A stretch of 64,000 nucleotides of DNA from Oryzias latipes (taxonomy: Eukaryota; Chordata; Actinopteri; Beloniformes; Adrianichthyidae). The notes beneath the pieces are model-generated. The model was not told the origin of the DNA and made no database searches. It worked only from the letters and a program-made list of their open reading frames with translations. Location of the stretch: NCBI RefSeq assembly GCF_002234675.1, contig NC_019867.2, positions 31,128,614 to 31,192,613 on the forward strand, in the 5' to 3' direction. The first letter of the stretch is position 1. Each line of letters starts with the position of its first letter. This document shows positions 24,701-36,065 of this stretch, piece by piece. A program made the position numbers and the translations under genes.

Positions 24701-27700
24701 CTGAGATGAGTCTGGATCAGATTTTGTGTTTGGTTGTTTCAGAGCGTGGAGGGGACGCCGTTACTCACTCTTTTAAAAGACCCATACATCCTGATCAGTG
24801 CAGGTAGGAAGGCGTGGAATCGTGTTGATGTGAACATACATGCAGCGTCTCTGCTGACATGGCTGCTTCTCTGTCTGAAGGCTCGCTCTGTTTCGCCAAC
24901 ATGGGCGTGGCGATTCTGGAGCCAACTCTTCCCATCTGGATGATGCAGACTATGTGCTCTCCAAAATGGCAACTTGGTAAGATCCAGATGGCAGAAAACT
25001 CTCCGATTTGGCCTGGGCACCAAAATAAAGTCAATTACAGATAGGCTGCTTTATGCTGCTCTAGTAAAGAGTGTAGACTAGAGAAAATATATCAGTTTTG
25101 TTCTTATAATTGGTTCTTAATGGACTGATTGCTACAAAGCCTTCAACACATTGTTTCCTGTTTCTCTTTCTTTATTTCTTTATTATATATTATTTATTTT
25201 ATCTTAACTCCTTCTACACTTTTTCAGCTATTTCAACCATTCAACTATTCAAATGTTCAGCTCTTTCAGCTTCTTCCAGCTATGACTATTGGTTCTTCAA
25301 ATCCTTGAACTTTTCAAGATATTCCAGGATTTTTGCCTCCATTAAAATACATGGGGAGTCCTTGAAAACCTTTGCTTCTTTCTGTGCTGCAGAAGCTCGC
25401 TGGTTCGATACCCGGCTCTGGCATTTTTCACAAAAATATCTTTTATGTTATTTTGCTGTTTTCACATAATTTATGGTCAACTTTGATCATTTCTTTGTTT
25501 ATTTGTTGTTGGTTTTTTGCCAATTAAGGTTTCATTTTCATTCAGCAATATAGCATTCAATCCTGCATTTTCTTCTGGAAATGCAGCTCTTTCTAGTTTT
25601 TCATTTGTTTTTTGTTAACCTGGTTCTCAGGGCTCACAGATTCATGGTCTGTCATTTCCAGTCTTCCTACTTCAGGTTGCAGCTGACTTGCTTTCCTTTA
25701 AAACGCAATAGAACATCTGATTTACAGATTTTAGGTGATTCTGAGGTCAGTAGAACCGTGACCCTGTAGGGCTCAGAAAAACTGTGATGCTGATGGATCT
25801 GCCTGATCAAAACGGACTTTCTATCCCAAAATCCTGACGGTCAAAGCATGAACTAAAGGATTCGTTGGTGCCAAAGATGATGCCTAACTCTGGAGGGTAA
25901 AAAGCACGTCTCAGGTGTGTGTTTTGTTTCAGGTGTGGCATTCCTCCCTGCCAGCATCTCTTACCTGATAGGAACCAACCTGTTTGGAGTTCTGGCCAAT
26001 AAGATGGGGCGGTCAGTCTTTCCGGTTTCTTCCTGGTTTTGTTATTGATGCAGAACTGGACACTTAGAGCAACAGTCAGTTTTTGTGGTATTGTTCAGAG
26101 TATGTTAAGACGAACGAGGAGACGGAATACTTTCTAAGAGTTTTCATAGTACTGGTTTCAAGTAAACAATAAACATTATGCAGACTTTCTGCAAACATGA
26201 GGATAACTTTTAAATAAATAGAATGATAAAGGTTCAGTTTTGAATATTAAAAGTAGAGTGTGTGACACACACACAAAGATGCAGACTTGGACTTGGACTC
26301 AGACTCTCACGATGACTTGAGGTTTGGGACTGATTTTCATTTATTAGTTCTTTACTTTGATCTCCAAGACGTTGCTGTCAGGTGTAACCCTTGTGATATC
26401 CAAGGCATGTTAGCATTGGGAGTTGGGTCATCTAGACCCACTAGACAGTGCGCTGAACCTTTTTTCTTCAATGATTTGTGATCTTCACTGGTGTCCATGG
26501 ATTACATGAAATCTTTCCACCTTTATCCACCTTTGTCATGGTAGGGAGAACACGTCAATGGTCATCTTGACCCCATAGGACAGCACACGGGTTAAAAAGG
26601 AAATTTCTTCAATGCTCTTAGGGAACGCAGAAACTCTAGCAGCCAGTTATTGTGTCCAAACAAGTTGTTTATTGATTTGGTCACTGTAAGGGGGTTGACC
26701 CATACGGGTTCTGCAGGTTTTTGGGGTTGTCCGGAGGGTCATAGAGAGGAGCGGCTGCATCTTCAGAGGAGCACAGGTGTGTCTTGCAGTTCCTTGAGGC
26801 TCGTACGGCCACCTTAAAAGATGTCATGAGAGTGAAACGTGCAACTGAGGATGTGGTGACACTTTACAGGCAAGCAAAAAACCATAGTAAATGATTACTC
26901 CAGACATTATTGAGTCTTTACATATAAATTGCCTAATATGATGGTGAAGCATACATAATGCTAAGCAATTGCATAGGGAACCCTTTAAGGTAACGCTTTA
27001 TAATAAGAGTCATTAATAAACTATTTATTAGACATTAACAAGCACTAGTCCTGTTTTATCAAGCTGCTTATGAGTACCTTAATTAGCATTTGTAGATGTC
27101 TTACAACTGACTAACAAGTTTAAATTAGCTGTTTATAAATAAATATATTCCTTAATAAACTACTTATAAGACATTAACAAGCACGAGTAATGTGGTATTA
27201 AGCTGCTTATAAAGACATTTATTAGCATGTGTTCAAAGAATTAACAAATGCTAATAAATGTACTTATAAGCAGCTTACTAAAACATTACTAGAGCTTGTT
27301 AATGTCTTATAAATAGTTTATTAAGGACTCTTATAAAGCATTACCAATAAAATAATATACTTGGAAATGCAAAGTAATGCATAAAAGGGACTTCTTGGTT
27401 CTTTTGTTATCAGACACGGGTTACGTCTGACACATACCTGACATGTTTGGACAGATGCCTTCCATCTTTGCATTTGTCGTCCATTGAAACATGGACGACA
27501 AATGCAGATTTGGACCACTCTTACCTACTTCCTCTTTACTTACACTTACGTGTTGTATGAGTGTTCGCTACAACCCGCCGCCAGGAGCATGACCATAATG
27601 AACATTTTCTCTATACGGTTCGCAAGCTGTCTGTGACCTTGACGTTTCCCGCAGATCACCTGGGTACAGCTTTGACCCTTTTTCACCTGTAGACAGCCCG

Positions 27701-30700
27701 TATTCACCCGGAAGGACAGCTGTGAAACTTTTATATTTAAAGAGTTGAGACCTGAAATGAACATTTTCACAAAGACCTGAGCTGCAAAAAGGGACTTGTG
27801 AGCACCTCTGCTGACATGTTTCTCTTCTGTTCCCAAACCTTTAACCGTTGTGCTATCCTATGGGGTCTAGATGACCCGATCCTTCCATTGACGTGTTCTC
27901 CCTACCATGACAAAGGTGGATAAAGGTGGAAAGATTTCATGTAATCCATGGACACCAGTGAAGATCACAAATCATTGAAGAAAAAAGGTTCAGAGCACTG
28001 TCTAGTGGGTCTAGATGACCCCACTCCCAATGTTAAAGTGCCTAGGATAGCACAGGGTTACAGAAGTCCGTTTTTGGAGTTGGAATTGAATAGTCTTCTT
28101 TGTCTCCAGGTGGCTTTGCTCCATGTTGGGGATGGTCATCGTTGGCATCAGTCTGCTGTGTGTGAGTTCAAACTTTCACTAATCCGCACATCAATATGTC
28201 TATCTTTTACTGTCACATTCTGTTCAGAACCAAGCATTAAGAAAACTAAGGAAGCCCACCTCCCTGAACGTCTTTAAATATCTGTGAAGGTCTGCTGAAA
28301 TTAGGATAACTTTTGCCATGCAGACATTTTGTCAAAACTCTGAAGGCATTTCTTAGAATAACTTGTAGAATAACTTAAAATAACTTGTGGCGTTCCCCAG
28401 GGTTCTGTACTTGGCCCTATTTTTTTAATTTTACATGTGATTAGAAACTTTGTGTGTTTCAGGTTCCTTTTGCCACCAGCATCTATGGTCTTATTGGTCC
28501 AAATGGAGGTCTGGGCTTTGCTATAGGTGACTGCAAACTCAAGATGAAATATAGGAATGTAAATTGGTGTGAAAGACCTTCAACGGTTGTTTCTGTTGTC
28601 CATAAGGCATGGTGGACTCCTCTATGATGGCCATCATGGGTTACCTGGTTGACATCCGTCACGCCTCTGTCTATGGGACTGTGTACGCCATCGCTGATGT
28701 GGCGCTCTGCATGGGCTTTGCTATCGGTAACAGCCACACAACACACACACGGGGCAGTAAAGGTAACTGTGACTCAGCAAATAAACTGAGCAAGAATCTG
28801 CACACTTTAGCAGGTAAACCTCGGAACGAACAGCCTCGACTGCCTTCATTCTTCAAGCAAAGACTCTTTACAGATCTGTCTGTACAAACATGACAGTGTC
28901 TCTCAGTTGCTTTAACATTTTCTCTGACTGATACAAATCGTCTGTTCCACTATCTCCCTGACTGGACTAAAGTTTGTATTATTATCCTGCTAAAGGCACC
29001 GGGCAGATCAGAGAACAGGCTGAATGCTTCCAGGTCAGAGCAGACTAAAAACCGAAACCTAATGATCCGAGTAAAAGGCCAGAGAAGCAAACTTAGATGT
29101 GGGCTCAATCCCACTTGAGGTTAGCAGACGGACTGGCAGAGAAAAGCTGGAGGAACTGGTCTTAAATGGGGTTGGGGTGAAAAGTTAAAGGTGTGTCAGG
29201 ATGCCCCGCCTCATTCTGGACACCTGCGGAGGAGAGATAGGGAGAGGGCGAGCAAAGAACCAAAAGGGAAAGTACACCAAACAGGAATAGTGGAGGGCAG
29301 CGAAGGGGCAGGAACCGTCTAGGCTTGACAACGTCGGACCTTTTCTACACACCTGCAACCCTGGGGACAACAAATGCTGCACTCTTCGTTATTAAGACGT
29401 TTATTCTTGATTGTGATGCACATTTTGAGGAAATGTTCTGAACACGCTTGCTGAATAAATTGATTTAAAAAATCATGTTAAAGATGTCAAAAACACCCCT
29501 TCGTGTTGTTTCAGGACCATCCACAGGGGGCGCTCTGGTCCAGGCGGTGGGATTTCCATGTCTCATGGTGTTTATCGGAGTAATCAACATTCTGTACGCT
29601 CCGCTGTGCCTCCTGCTGCGTAATCCTGCTGTCCGAGAAGAGAAACTGGTAATAAACGAGGATCCTGATAAGGTCCTTTCAGGCTGTGTGACAGCTTTCA
29701 GTCCAGAACACAGCTGCTTTTTTAGTCTGAAAACCTGCTTTTAAACAAAAGAATCGCTTTGGGATCCACATTGTCATCAGAGGCAGTGTGTAGGCCCAAT
29801 GGCGTCTCCTTACCTCTACATTAATCCCTCCAAATAGAGAAAACAGTGTCTTTAAATCTGGACGTCACTACCGCTCAATGACATCATGACTGTTCGCCGG
29901 CGAACCACCAGTGTTCGAAAAAATACAGAACGACATCGGTTTTATAAAATTCATGCAAAAACAAAACTCATTATTTACATTGAAATGTACACTTCTGTGC
30001 TTCAGAGCTCACCCACGTGAAGAAATGCGTTCTTCCTCCACGCCACAGCGCGAGGAGAAGGTTGTCCAGCTCCACACTGAACAGCCATAAAGGTTCAGAT
30101 TCAGACAATGGACCTTTCAGTCTGAAGAAAGACAGAATTCAAAAATGACTTTCATTTTTTACCTAAATAACTAGTAACTAATCAGGCTTTTTGTAACGAC
30201 TGTGTGTTTAACTTTTAGTAAATATTTTTCCTTTAAAAGATAAAATCGTTTGTGTTTAAAGTCCTTTTATGAAGGCATTACAAAGAGTCTTCTTTGACCG
30301 ACCCTCTCTTGAAGAAGCATCCGTTCTACGCGCAGACTCACAGTTGTGTCATCTTCACCTTGATGGTTGAACACTGAGCAGCGATTGGCAGAGTGGATCC
30401 TTCCAAGAAGAGGGTCGAGACAAGTAAACCACGAGGTGTTCAGACCTGAAGGTGTTGAGCTTGTTGTGTAGAAAAGGCTGCAGAAGAACGTGGATACAAC
30501 GCTCTGCCTCACAACGTTCATGCTGGACCTGAACTGGACTAGAACTGTCTGTGGAGGTAGTTCCATGGACAGCGGCAAAGCAGGAAAAAAGAGGCTTCAG
30601 AGGGGAACAGAAGTATGAAAGGGGCTTCAGATTGGCTAGGTCAGAAGTCAGTGTGCGTTCTTTGGGATTTTTTTGGAGTATTTTGACTAAACCAGATGTA

Positions 30701-31501
30701 GGGCTTCATGCACATCTGGGTCAGAAACCGGTAGCAGCCTCTGCTGCGACATCACTGTAGTCAGGGCCAATGGACTGGTCTCACGGGGAATGTGGCGGCA
30801 GGTCCTGGCACATCAGCAGGAAGCGCGTCTGTTCCTGTGATGTTGCAGCCAAAGCGTGTGTTTGTATGAAGTCATTACACAGTGATTAGCCTGATCGCAG
30901 ATCAGAGGCAGCAGCCTTCAAAGCTGCAGAGGAAGCACTTCTGCCAAATAAACGTAGAGTGAAGATGCCACACAGCTTGTTACATTCATGGCCTGACTGT
31001 TGTCACACATCATCAACTCTGGTGGTCAAGATCCACCTGCTGCGAAATGCCAGGATCAGGGGAGTTCAGACCATCAAAACTCCAGGACAGAAGGACAGAA
31101 GTCCTAAACATGGCCTCAAAGCAGAGGACTGCTTCTCCTCCACACATGCGCTCCTGCTCTGGCCTTTTTTTCAGTGTAAAATGTGTAAAGACGTTTGAGA
31201 AAAAGGAGAGAGGAGGACCTAAGAGGACCTCGAGAACTCTTGACGCATAAATCAAACTCTCAGGAATGGCGCGAGTCGCCTGATCAAAGGACAAAAACAT
31301 TTTTGAAAGTCAGAATTGAACTACGGCTGATGCTGCATGTGAACTCCAAGCAAATCAAAGGTTGTGTGTCTGTTTGTGTTGCAGGCTATCATTGATCAAG
31401 AGTGTGTGATGCACAGGAAAAGCTACAACACACACAAAGAGAGTCGTGAGTTTCCTCTGAGCGACTACAGCGAGGAGGAGGAGGAGGACACGGAGGAGTG
31501 A
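15779..31501 (+). CDS. slc18a1: Vesicular monoamine transporter 1 (VMAT1, SLC18A1)
   Basis: Proton/monoamine antiporter of secretory vesicles, major facilitator superfamily. Coding exons: 15779-15875, 20222-20466, 20797-20921, 21016-21074, 21141-21224, 22147-22239, 22779-22868, 23384-23427, 24743-24803, 24881-24976, 25933-26011, 28110-28161, 28463-28526, 28607-28726, 29515-29648, 31385-31501. All join in frame to 519 aa. Residues known to matter in VMATs are present: Asp25 in TM1 ([13 protein letters not shown]), Lys139 in TM2 ([10 protein letters not shown]), Arg190 ([10 protein letters not shown]), Asp400 (GMVDSSMM) and Asp427 ([10 protein letters not shown]). Lumenal loop 1 (about 42-128) has three N-glycosylation sequons (NST, NET, NAS). 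The C-tail has REEKLAII, matching the EEKxxIL sorting signal, and an acidic end. VPTFLY/FLEEE/CILQPSK-type phrases fit VMAT1 better than VMAT2. All introns are GT-AG. Confidence 0.96.
16190..16870 (+). mobile_element. RTE-type LINE fragment in slc18a1 intron 2
   Basis: Translated pieces read [19 protein letters not shown] and, after frame changes, [22 protein letters not shown] recognise both as the region after the endonuclease domain of fish RTE-type LINEs. No complete reading frame remains. Confidence 0.7.
17050..17345 (+). repeat. Dispersed repeat, copy 3
   Basis: Same family and orientation as 905-1330 (shared 'gtcaattcagtcgccatttt', 'accaatcaggagtgagcttg', 'gagaatctgtcaatcaaac'). Confidence 0.55.
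17385..17830 (-). repeat. Dispersed repeat with inverted partner at 32630-33390
   Basis: Blocks such as 'ccacggaagaagtaccaa', 'atcggtggttcatacatg', 'aaattcacgtaaagacccgt' and 'tgaaaccctcaa' occur here and, reverse-complemented, at 32640-33385. The partner has an extra ~330 bp in the middle. The family is unclassified; no transposase. Confidence 0.65.
17890..17932 (-). mobile_element. TTAA MITE, terminal fragment only
   Basis: Only the first ~43 bp survive (cccttgtgctatcctaggcac... gggagttgggtca) next to GTAA. The rest of the element is absent. Confidence 0.7.
18090..18145. repeat. Short inverted repeat centred on a CACTATATAGTG core
   Basis: Reads 'tactacataacacactatatagtgcactatgtagtgtgtagtg' in sections: the arms around 'actatatagtgcactat' are nearly self-complementary. 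It resembles the tip of a teleost MITE; boundaries unclear. Confidence 0.45.
19270..19885 (+). mobile_element. L2-type LINE reverse transcriptase fragment
   Basis: Encodes [18 protein letters not shown], then [31 protein letters not shown] and [10 protein letters not shown] with frame changes. The YADD catalytic box and the DHHLL phrase place it in the L2/jockey-like LINE group. It is 5' and 3' truncated. Confidence 0.75.
19886..20120 (+). mobile_element. Tc1-like transposase 3' fragment
   Basis: Translates to [20 protein letters not shown] and [16 protein letters not shown], the C-terminal part of Tc1 transposases (WPSQSPDLNPIENLW in the family), abutting the LINE fragment on its left. About 100 bp upstream of slc18a1 exon 3. 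Confidence 0.75.
21380..22015 (+). mobile_element. Non-autonomous DNA element, copy A
   Basis: Bounded by TGTATTCAGACTGGACAC on the left and AGTCTGAATACA on the right, an inverted terminal pair. A related copy is at 44450-45740. The flanks (ttttaggc / tataagcc) could be a decayed 8-bp duplication, which would make it hAT-like. It lies in slc18a1 intron 6. Confidence 0.6.
23720..24320 (+). repeat. Dispersed repeat shared with 52200-53300
   Basis: Shares 'tagtttctgcagagcagca', 'agcttacagcccctc', 'gtttagatccagattccagc', 'gtggatgatcagaatgg' and 'catctgctcctgattca' with the block downstream of tti2, in the same order and orientation. Family not identified. Confidence 0.6.
24977..25932 (+). other. 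slc18a1 intron 11, nothing recognised
   Basis: AT-rich intron with one weak ORF (25110-25469) without domains or splice context. No repeat boundary was identified. Confidence 0.4.
26388..26591 (-). mobile_element. TTAA MITE copy in slc18a1 intron 12 (reverse orientation)
   Basis: Starts CCCTTGTGATATCCAAGGC, ends CAGCACACGGG. TTAA follows at 26592-26595 and GTAA precedes. The gttgggtcatctagaccc core is intact. Confidence 0.82.
26990..27347. mobile_element. Palindromic MITE with GGTAAYGCTTTATA ends
   Basis: About 358 bp. The left end GGTAACGCTTTATAATAAGAG mirrors the right end CTCTTATAAAGCATTACC (written in short pieces). The interior is AT-rich with internal repeats of 'cttataagacattaacaagc'. 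No coding capacity. Intron 12 of slc18a1. Confidence 0.75.
27469..27506. repeat. Perfect 16-bp hairpin
   Basis: TGCATTTGTCGTCCAT (27469-27484), loop TGAAAC, then ATGGACGACAAATGCA (27491-27506): 16 perfectly paired bases. It stands alone in slc18a1 intron 12. Confidence 0.85.
27845..28057 (+). mobile_element. TTAA MITE copy just before slc18a1 exon 13
   Basis: TTAA at 27841-27844, then CCGTTGTGCTATCC; it ends CCTAGGATAGCACAGGG at 28057, only 52 bp upstream of exon 13. Confidence 0.82.
28380..28440 (+). mobile_element. Tiny LINE reverse transcriptase fragment
   Basis: 'ggcgttccccagggttctgt' translates to [10 protein letters not shown], the conserved motif of L2-type reverse transcriptases. 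Only about 60 bp is recognisable, in slc18a1 intron 13. Confidence 0.5.
29649..31384 (+). other. Last slc18a1 intron, no element recognised
   Basis: Several ORFs on both strands (30267-30578, 31013-31300) have no family features and no splice context. I see no gene here. Confidence 0.4.
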
Positions 31502-32630
31502 AATCTTCACAAACAGGATTGATGTAAACCGTTTTGCTTTAAGTGTCTCCATTATATAGCCGTGGGAGGTTCCACCCTGCAGGTTTAAACGGTAACTAAT
31601 GTGAATGCATAAATGTTAACTCACTTAACAATCAACGAGGGGACTGCTTGATGGCCTTTTCAGCCACGCCCCTTTTGTAACTCCAGCTACATGCCTTCTG
31701 TTTGCTGCCACGAAGCCTCTGAATTGGTCTTCACTTTAAATTTGGATTTAATCCTTTGGCAACATAAACATTTTTGTTTCACTTGATTTGATGTTCAATT
31801 AAAAAAAATTCAAAAGGAGAAACTGCTGCAAAAGAGTCCAGTTCTGTTTAATCATCTGTTCTATTAAGTAAATGTACACTTTCTTGAAGCGACCCATTAA
31901 CGACCTGTTTATCATCAACATTCATGTCTGTGTAACCAACCACAAAAAAGCATTTTAGCTGACTGACAGACTTTCCTTTAGGAAATCTGACTTTGATTGT
32001 TGGAGTTTTAAACAAGATTTTTGTGTGTTTTTTGTTGACTTTTTAGTCTTGATCCAAAGTGTTAGGATGTCAGCCTGTACTAGTTACTGTGTCGCCATTA
32101 AAGCCTTTTGTCAGCTGGATGCCTGTGTTTACCTGCCCTGTGGGTGTGTGTGTGTGTGTGTTAGAGTGTGTGTATATTTGTATGCTTGTGGGGACGAGCC
32201 GACACTAGCTCACCATCGTTGTGGGAACAGTTGTGGTTGTTATGTTGCACAGCCTCAAGTCCCCTGTGAGACTAAGGATTTGGACCAGGAAGTCCGCTGT
32301 GGAGCGAGGGATGAGCTGTGTCAACAGACGCTGTAGAAGCACAGACTTGAATGGTGGTGAGAGCTCACAGTGTTCTTATCTACTCTTTAATTTCCTGTTG
32401 ATCCTGTCAAAGAAAATAAAAGCAGGCAGAAGCTCTGTGAGATAGAAAGGTAAACAAGAGAATAAAGAGCCAAGATAAAGAATGGATCTAGAAATTGATG
32501 AGAAACATCCCAGAAACACTGTCACTGTTAGCTTGGCTAGCCTGCTCTTAAAGCCGTGTCGCCCAGCTGTCAGTCTTTCATGATACCTGCTGGATTTACG
32601 TCATTCATAAGCGCTTCTTATTCATCCATG
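31502..32630 (+). other. slc18a1 3' UTR and downstream flank
   Basis: ATTAAA at about 31796 and AATAAA at about 32416 are candidate polyadenylation signals. A GT microsatellite lies at 32144-32162. ORFs at 32025-32445 cross the microsatellite and are not supported. Confidence 0.45.
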
Positions 32631-33390
32631 TGCTCAGACGTCCGTTGAGGGTTTCAGCCGACGGGTCTTTACGTGAATTTGGTTTTGAGCTGTTCAAAAA
32701 TTTTGGTCAGTTGAGAATTTCGTAGTTTACACGTATTTTATGTAGTTTATTCGCAATTATTACGTAAATCTTATGCAATTGTGTGTGATTTTTGTGAGAT
32801 GCACACACAAATTTGTGTATTTTTACAACCAAGCCACGTATGTCTAACGGATTTTTCACGCATGAACCACCGATGTATAACTTTTATATCACATACACGC
32901 ACATGTGTTCAAATTACGTAATTGTTTTTTTTCTTAACTTGTCCTGTCCAACAGCTAGGCAGACAGATGAGAGCTGAAGGCCTCTTGTGTTGGACATATT
33001 TTACTTTAACAAGAGGGGTTATTGATCTTCTGACAAACCAGAGTTATGTCTGAATAAACCCCTTTTGGAATCAAGGCCAAACTTTATTCATTCTGATCGT
33101 TTTTGGAAATCTTTGGTGTTGGACCGGACGGAAAAGGAAAGGAGGGAAGAGGAGAGAGGGGGGGGGGGGTAGGAGGGTGATTATGGTGGGGGGGGGGGGA
33201 AGGTAATTGACGCACAAATCACTAATGAATTACAGATAAACATCACAGTAATCACTCATGGTTCATGTTCTACATTGGTTTACGTGTTCTTTGCGTGGTT
33301 TATTGGTACTTCTTCCGTGGTTTTAACATGATTCATTTGTGTTACATCTGTGAAAATGTCACGTAAAGAACACAACTTTTCTCACTTTTT
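32630..33390 (+). repeat. Dispersed repeat, inverted partner of 17385-17830
   Basis: Carries the reverse complement of the blocks listed for 17385-17830, for example 'gagggtttcagccgacgggt', 'aaccaccgatgtat' and 'ttggtacttcttccgtgg'. A middle section 'gtccaacagctaggcagaca' to the G-rich tracts at 33160-33200 is absent from the partner. Confidence 0.6.
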
Positions 33391-33400
33391 CCACACACAG

Positions 33401-33861
33401 TACAGACCCCAAGTTTGGACACACCTTCTCATTCAAAGAGTTTTCTTTATTTTCATGACTATGATCATTGTAGATTCACACTGAAGGCATCAAAACTATG
33501 AATTATCACATGTGGAATTATATACATAAATAAAAAAATGTGAAACAACTGAAAATATGTCATATTGTAGGTTCTTAAAAGTAGCCACCTTTTGCTTTGA
33601 TTACTGCTTTGCACACTCTTGGCATTCTCTTGATGAGCTTCAGGAGGTAGTCACCTGAAATGGTTTTCACTTCACAGGTGTGCCCTGTCAGGTTTAATTA
33701 GTGGGATTTCTGGCCTTATAAATGGGGTTGAGACCAATAGTTGTGTTGTGCAGAAGTCAGGTGGATACACAGCTGATAGTCCTCCTGAATAGACTGCTAG
33801 AATTTGGATTATAGCGAGAAAAACACAAGTGAGTACAGAAAAACGAATGACCATCATTACT
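33401..33861 (+). mobile_element. Tc1-like transposon, 5' end only
   Basis: 'acagaccccaagtttggaca' is the terminal sequence of a common fish Tc1 family. It runs through its 5' UTR to the transposase start, here ATA-mutated: (I)ARKTQVSTEKRMTIIT. It stops exactly at the TTAA where a TTAA MITE has inserted; the rest of the Tc1 is missing on the far side. Confidence 0.75.
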
Positions 33862-33865
33862 TTAA

Positions 33866-34951
33866 CCCTTGCGGTATCTTATATGCCCCCCCTCTTACAG
33901 TGACGTGTTCCCCCTACCATGACAAAGGTGGATAAAGGTGGAAAGATTTCATGTAATCCATGGACACCAGTAAAGATCACAAATCATTGAAGAAAAAAGG
34001 TTCAGAGCACTGTCTAGTGGGTCTAGATCAGTGTTTTTCAACCTTTTTTGAGCCACGGCACACTTTAACCTTGACAAAAATCCCGCGGCACACCAGCATC
34101 CAAAAAAATAGATAAATAAAAAAAAAGAAAAAGCTCAGTCTGTATTGATCTACAGCCGCTCTGCAATCTCACATGCATTTTTGTGATAATTGTTGCAGAA
34201 AACGCTGAAGCTGCAGCTGTTTTTTCTAAAAGATGTATTAAAAATTAAGTCAAAAGATTCAAAAACTATTTGATGTGTGTTCGTTGTTTTAAGACGTTAA
34301 GAGGAGAGACTCATTGTGCGCTAAGACACTTTACTGCATCATGGGAGATGTAGTGCCCGTAATCCGCCGACCGCAGAAAGACCAGCGTCTCTGAGCTTCA
34401 TGGTTTTGTTCACTTGTTCCAGTCTGATACCAGATTCTGTGGAAAGCTACACCGCTATAGATGAGCTTTAGCTGGTATTTTTGTTAGAACAGAGAGACTT
34501 GTTTGCGCTAAATCGAAACAAGGAAGTGAATACTTTAACCACTTCTGATTGGTCAGACTGATGACATGTGACTAAGCCTTCAAGAATGATTGGTGGAGAC
34601 AGTTAAAGGGCCGGGACTTTTCCTTACACAGTTATAGCTGCAGCCAAATCGCGGTATCCCGTTATTCTTATCAAAATGTCTTTAATAGAATCATATAAAC
34701 ACAAAGAAAAAATAATTTTATGATTTTTCATATTCTTAACTTCTCAGTGTTTTATCAGGGCCTGTTTGGATGAACACAGAGCTGATTTCCTGGAGATGGT
34801 AATTGCTTTTAGATCAGTTAATGAGGGCAATTTTCCACGGCACACTTGACCATCTCCCACGCTACACTAGTGTGCCGCGGCACACTGGTTGAAAAACACT
34901 GGTCTAGATGACCCAACTCCCAATGTTAAAGTGCCTAGGATAGCAGAAGGG
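33866..34951 (+). mobile_element. TTAA MITE with an 873-bp hAT element inside
   Basis: TTAA at 33862-33865 and 34952-34955. Outer parts are the standard MITE (CCCTTGCGGTATC ... CCTAGGATAGCAGAAGGG). Position 34029-34901 is a foreign hAT element. Confidence 0.88.
34029..34901. mobile_element. Non-autonomous hAT element (CAGTGTTTTTCAACC ends)
   Basis: Inverted ends CAGTGTTTTTCAACC and GGTTGAAAAACACTG, with the exact 8-bp duplication GTCTAGAT at 34021-34028 and 34902-34909. No transposase frame is visible. Confidence 0.9.
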
Positions 34952-34955
34952 TTAA

Positions 34956-36061
34956 ATGGCTGAATGATGCGTTTCTTTTAAAATATCTGTATAGGAACAA
35001 ACAGAAGGCGTGATTTCTGAAAACACGTGAAGGTAGTCCTGAGAGTCTGCAGGTCTGCTGGTATTCTGCAGCACGCCGCCGCCTCTGATGGCACAACCAG
35101 GGACACTTGTAGTGATTATTGCACATTTAGTGGTTAGTGTGAGTGTGCGTCTTAATTACAGCCTCTGACAGCAGATCAGAGCGGCTTTAAACTGCTTCAA
35201 AACAGTTCCCCCTTCTTTGAAATATGAACAAGCCCGCTCTCTGCTAATCTGTGTTTGCGAGGCCATCAAAGGTGTTTAACCCCTTTGTGTTTGTGTCTGA
35301 TGTGGTCGTGTCTGCACAAACAGGCAGGAAACTCTGGGGTCTTTGAATCTCTACGGCTCGTTCATGGAAAAAAATCAGTTAAATGAGTGTTGCGGCATTA
35401 ACTTCAACTAATATCACCACAAATGCAGTTATTTGTATCAGGCGCTGCTTTCAACGAGCACGCACACAAACAACGGCTGATGTGAATCCAAAGGGCCGCT
35501 TTCTCTGGTATTTATTTTCAACATTCTTAAGTTATTTTGTGATTCTTGGTTTGATTCAAGATATAACTTTGATTAAGCCTCATAGATTGCGGTTTATTCT
35601 GCAGGGCTGATTTACTGAAGCCTTTTTGAGTGACTGTGCTCCTAAATGGGTGTCCAGAACCCTGCAGAACTCTCCTGAGATGACTCATCAGCAGCCACAG
35701 CTGTGGTTCCAGGGCTCCTGTGTGATGTCGGCTCAGAGAACAGAGAGTCCAAAACCAGTAAATGAAAGAAAAAATCAATCTGAAAGTCTTCTTTATATTC
35801 ACATGAGCTTTTCTCCACTTTGTTCTCAAACATCAGAAGTATTTGTTCTAAATTTCCTGACAGTTTTAGCCTCATTTTTACACTTCCTGCTCAATTTCCC
35901 AAGCCAAATGAAAACTTTAAACTGAGGTTCTCTTTGGGAGGGACCAGGATGGATCAGGAATGAGGACATCAGAGGGACAGCACATGTTAGAGGTTCTGGA
36001 AAACATGTCCAGAGGAGAGACAGTAAATCTATCGTAAAAGGAGTCTAGAGCTGCCAGAGGT
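34956..36061. other. Intergenic, nothing recognised
   Basis: ORFs at 35527-35925 on both strands overlap and have no domain. No RNA gene or repeat boundary was seen. Confidence 0.4.
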
Positions 36062-36065
36062 TTAT

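Noticed and set aside
27948-28277. ORFs starting [20 protein letters not shown] at several places (also 10089, 59187), suggesting a small gene family
   Set aside because: They are translations of the TTAA MITE. They always follow the element, have no splice context and end in unrelated flanks.
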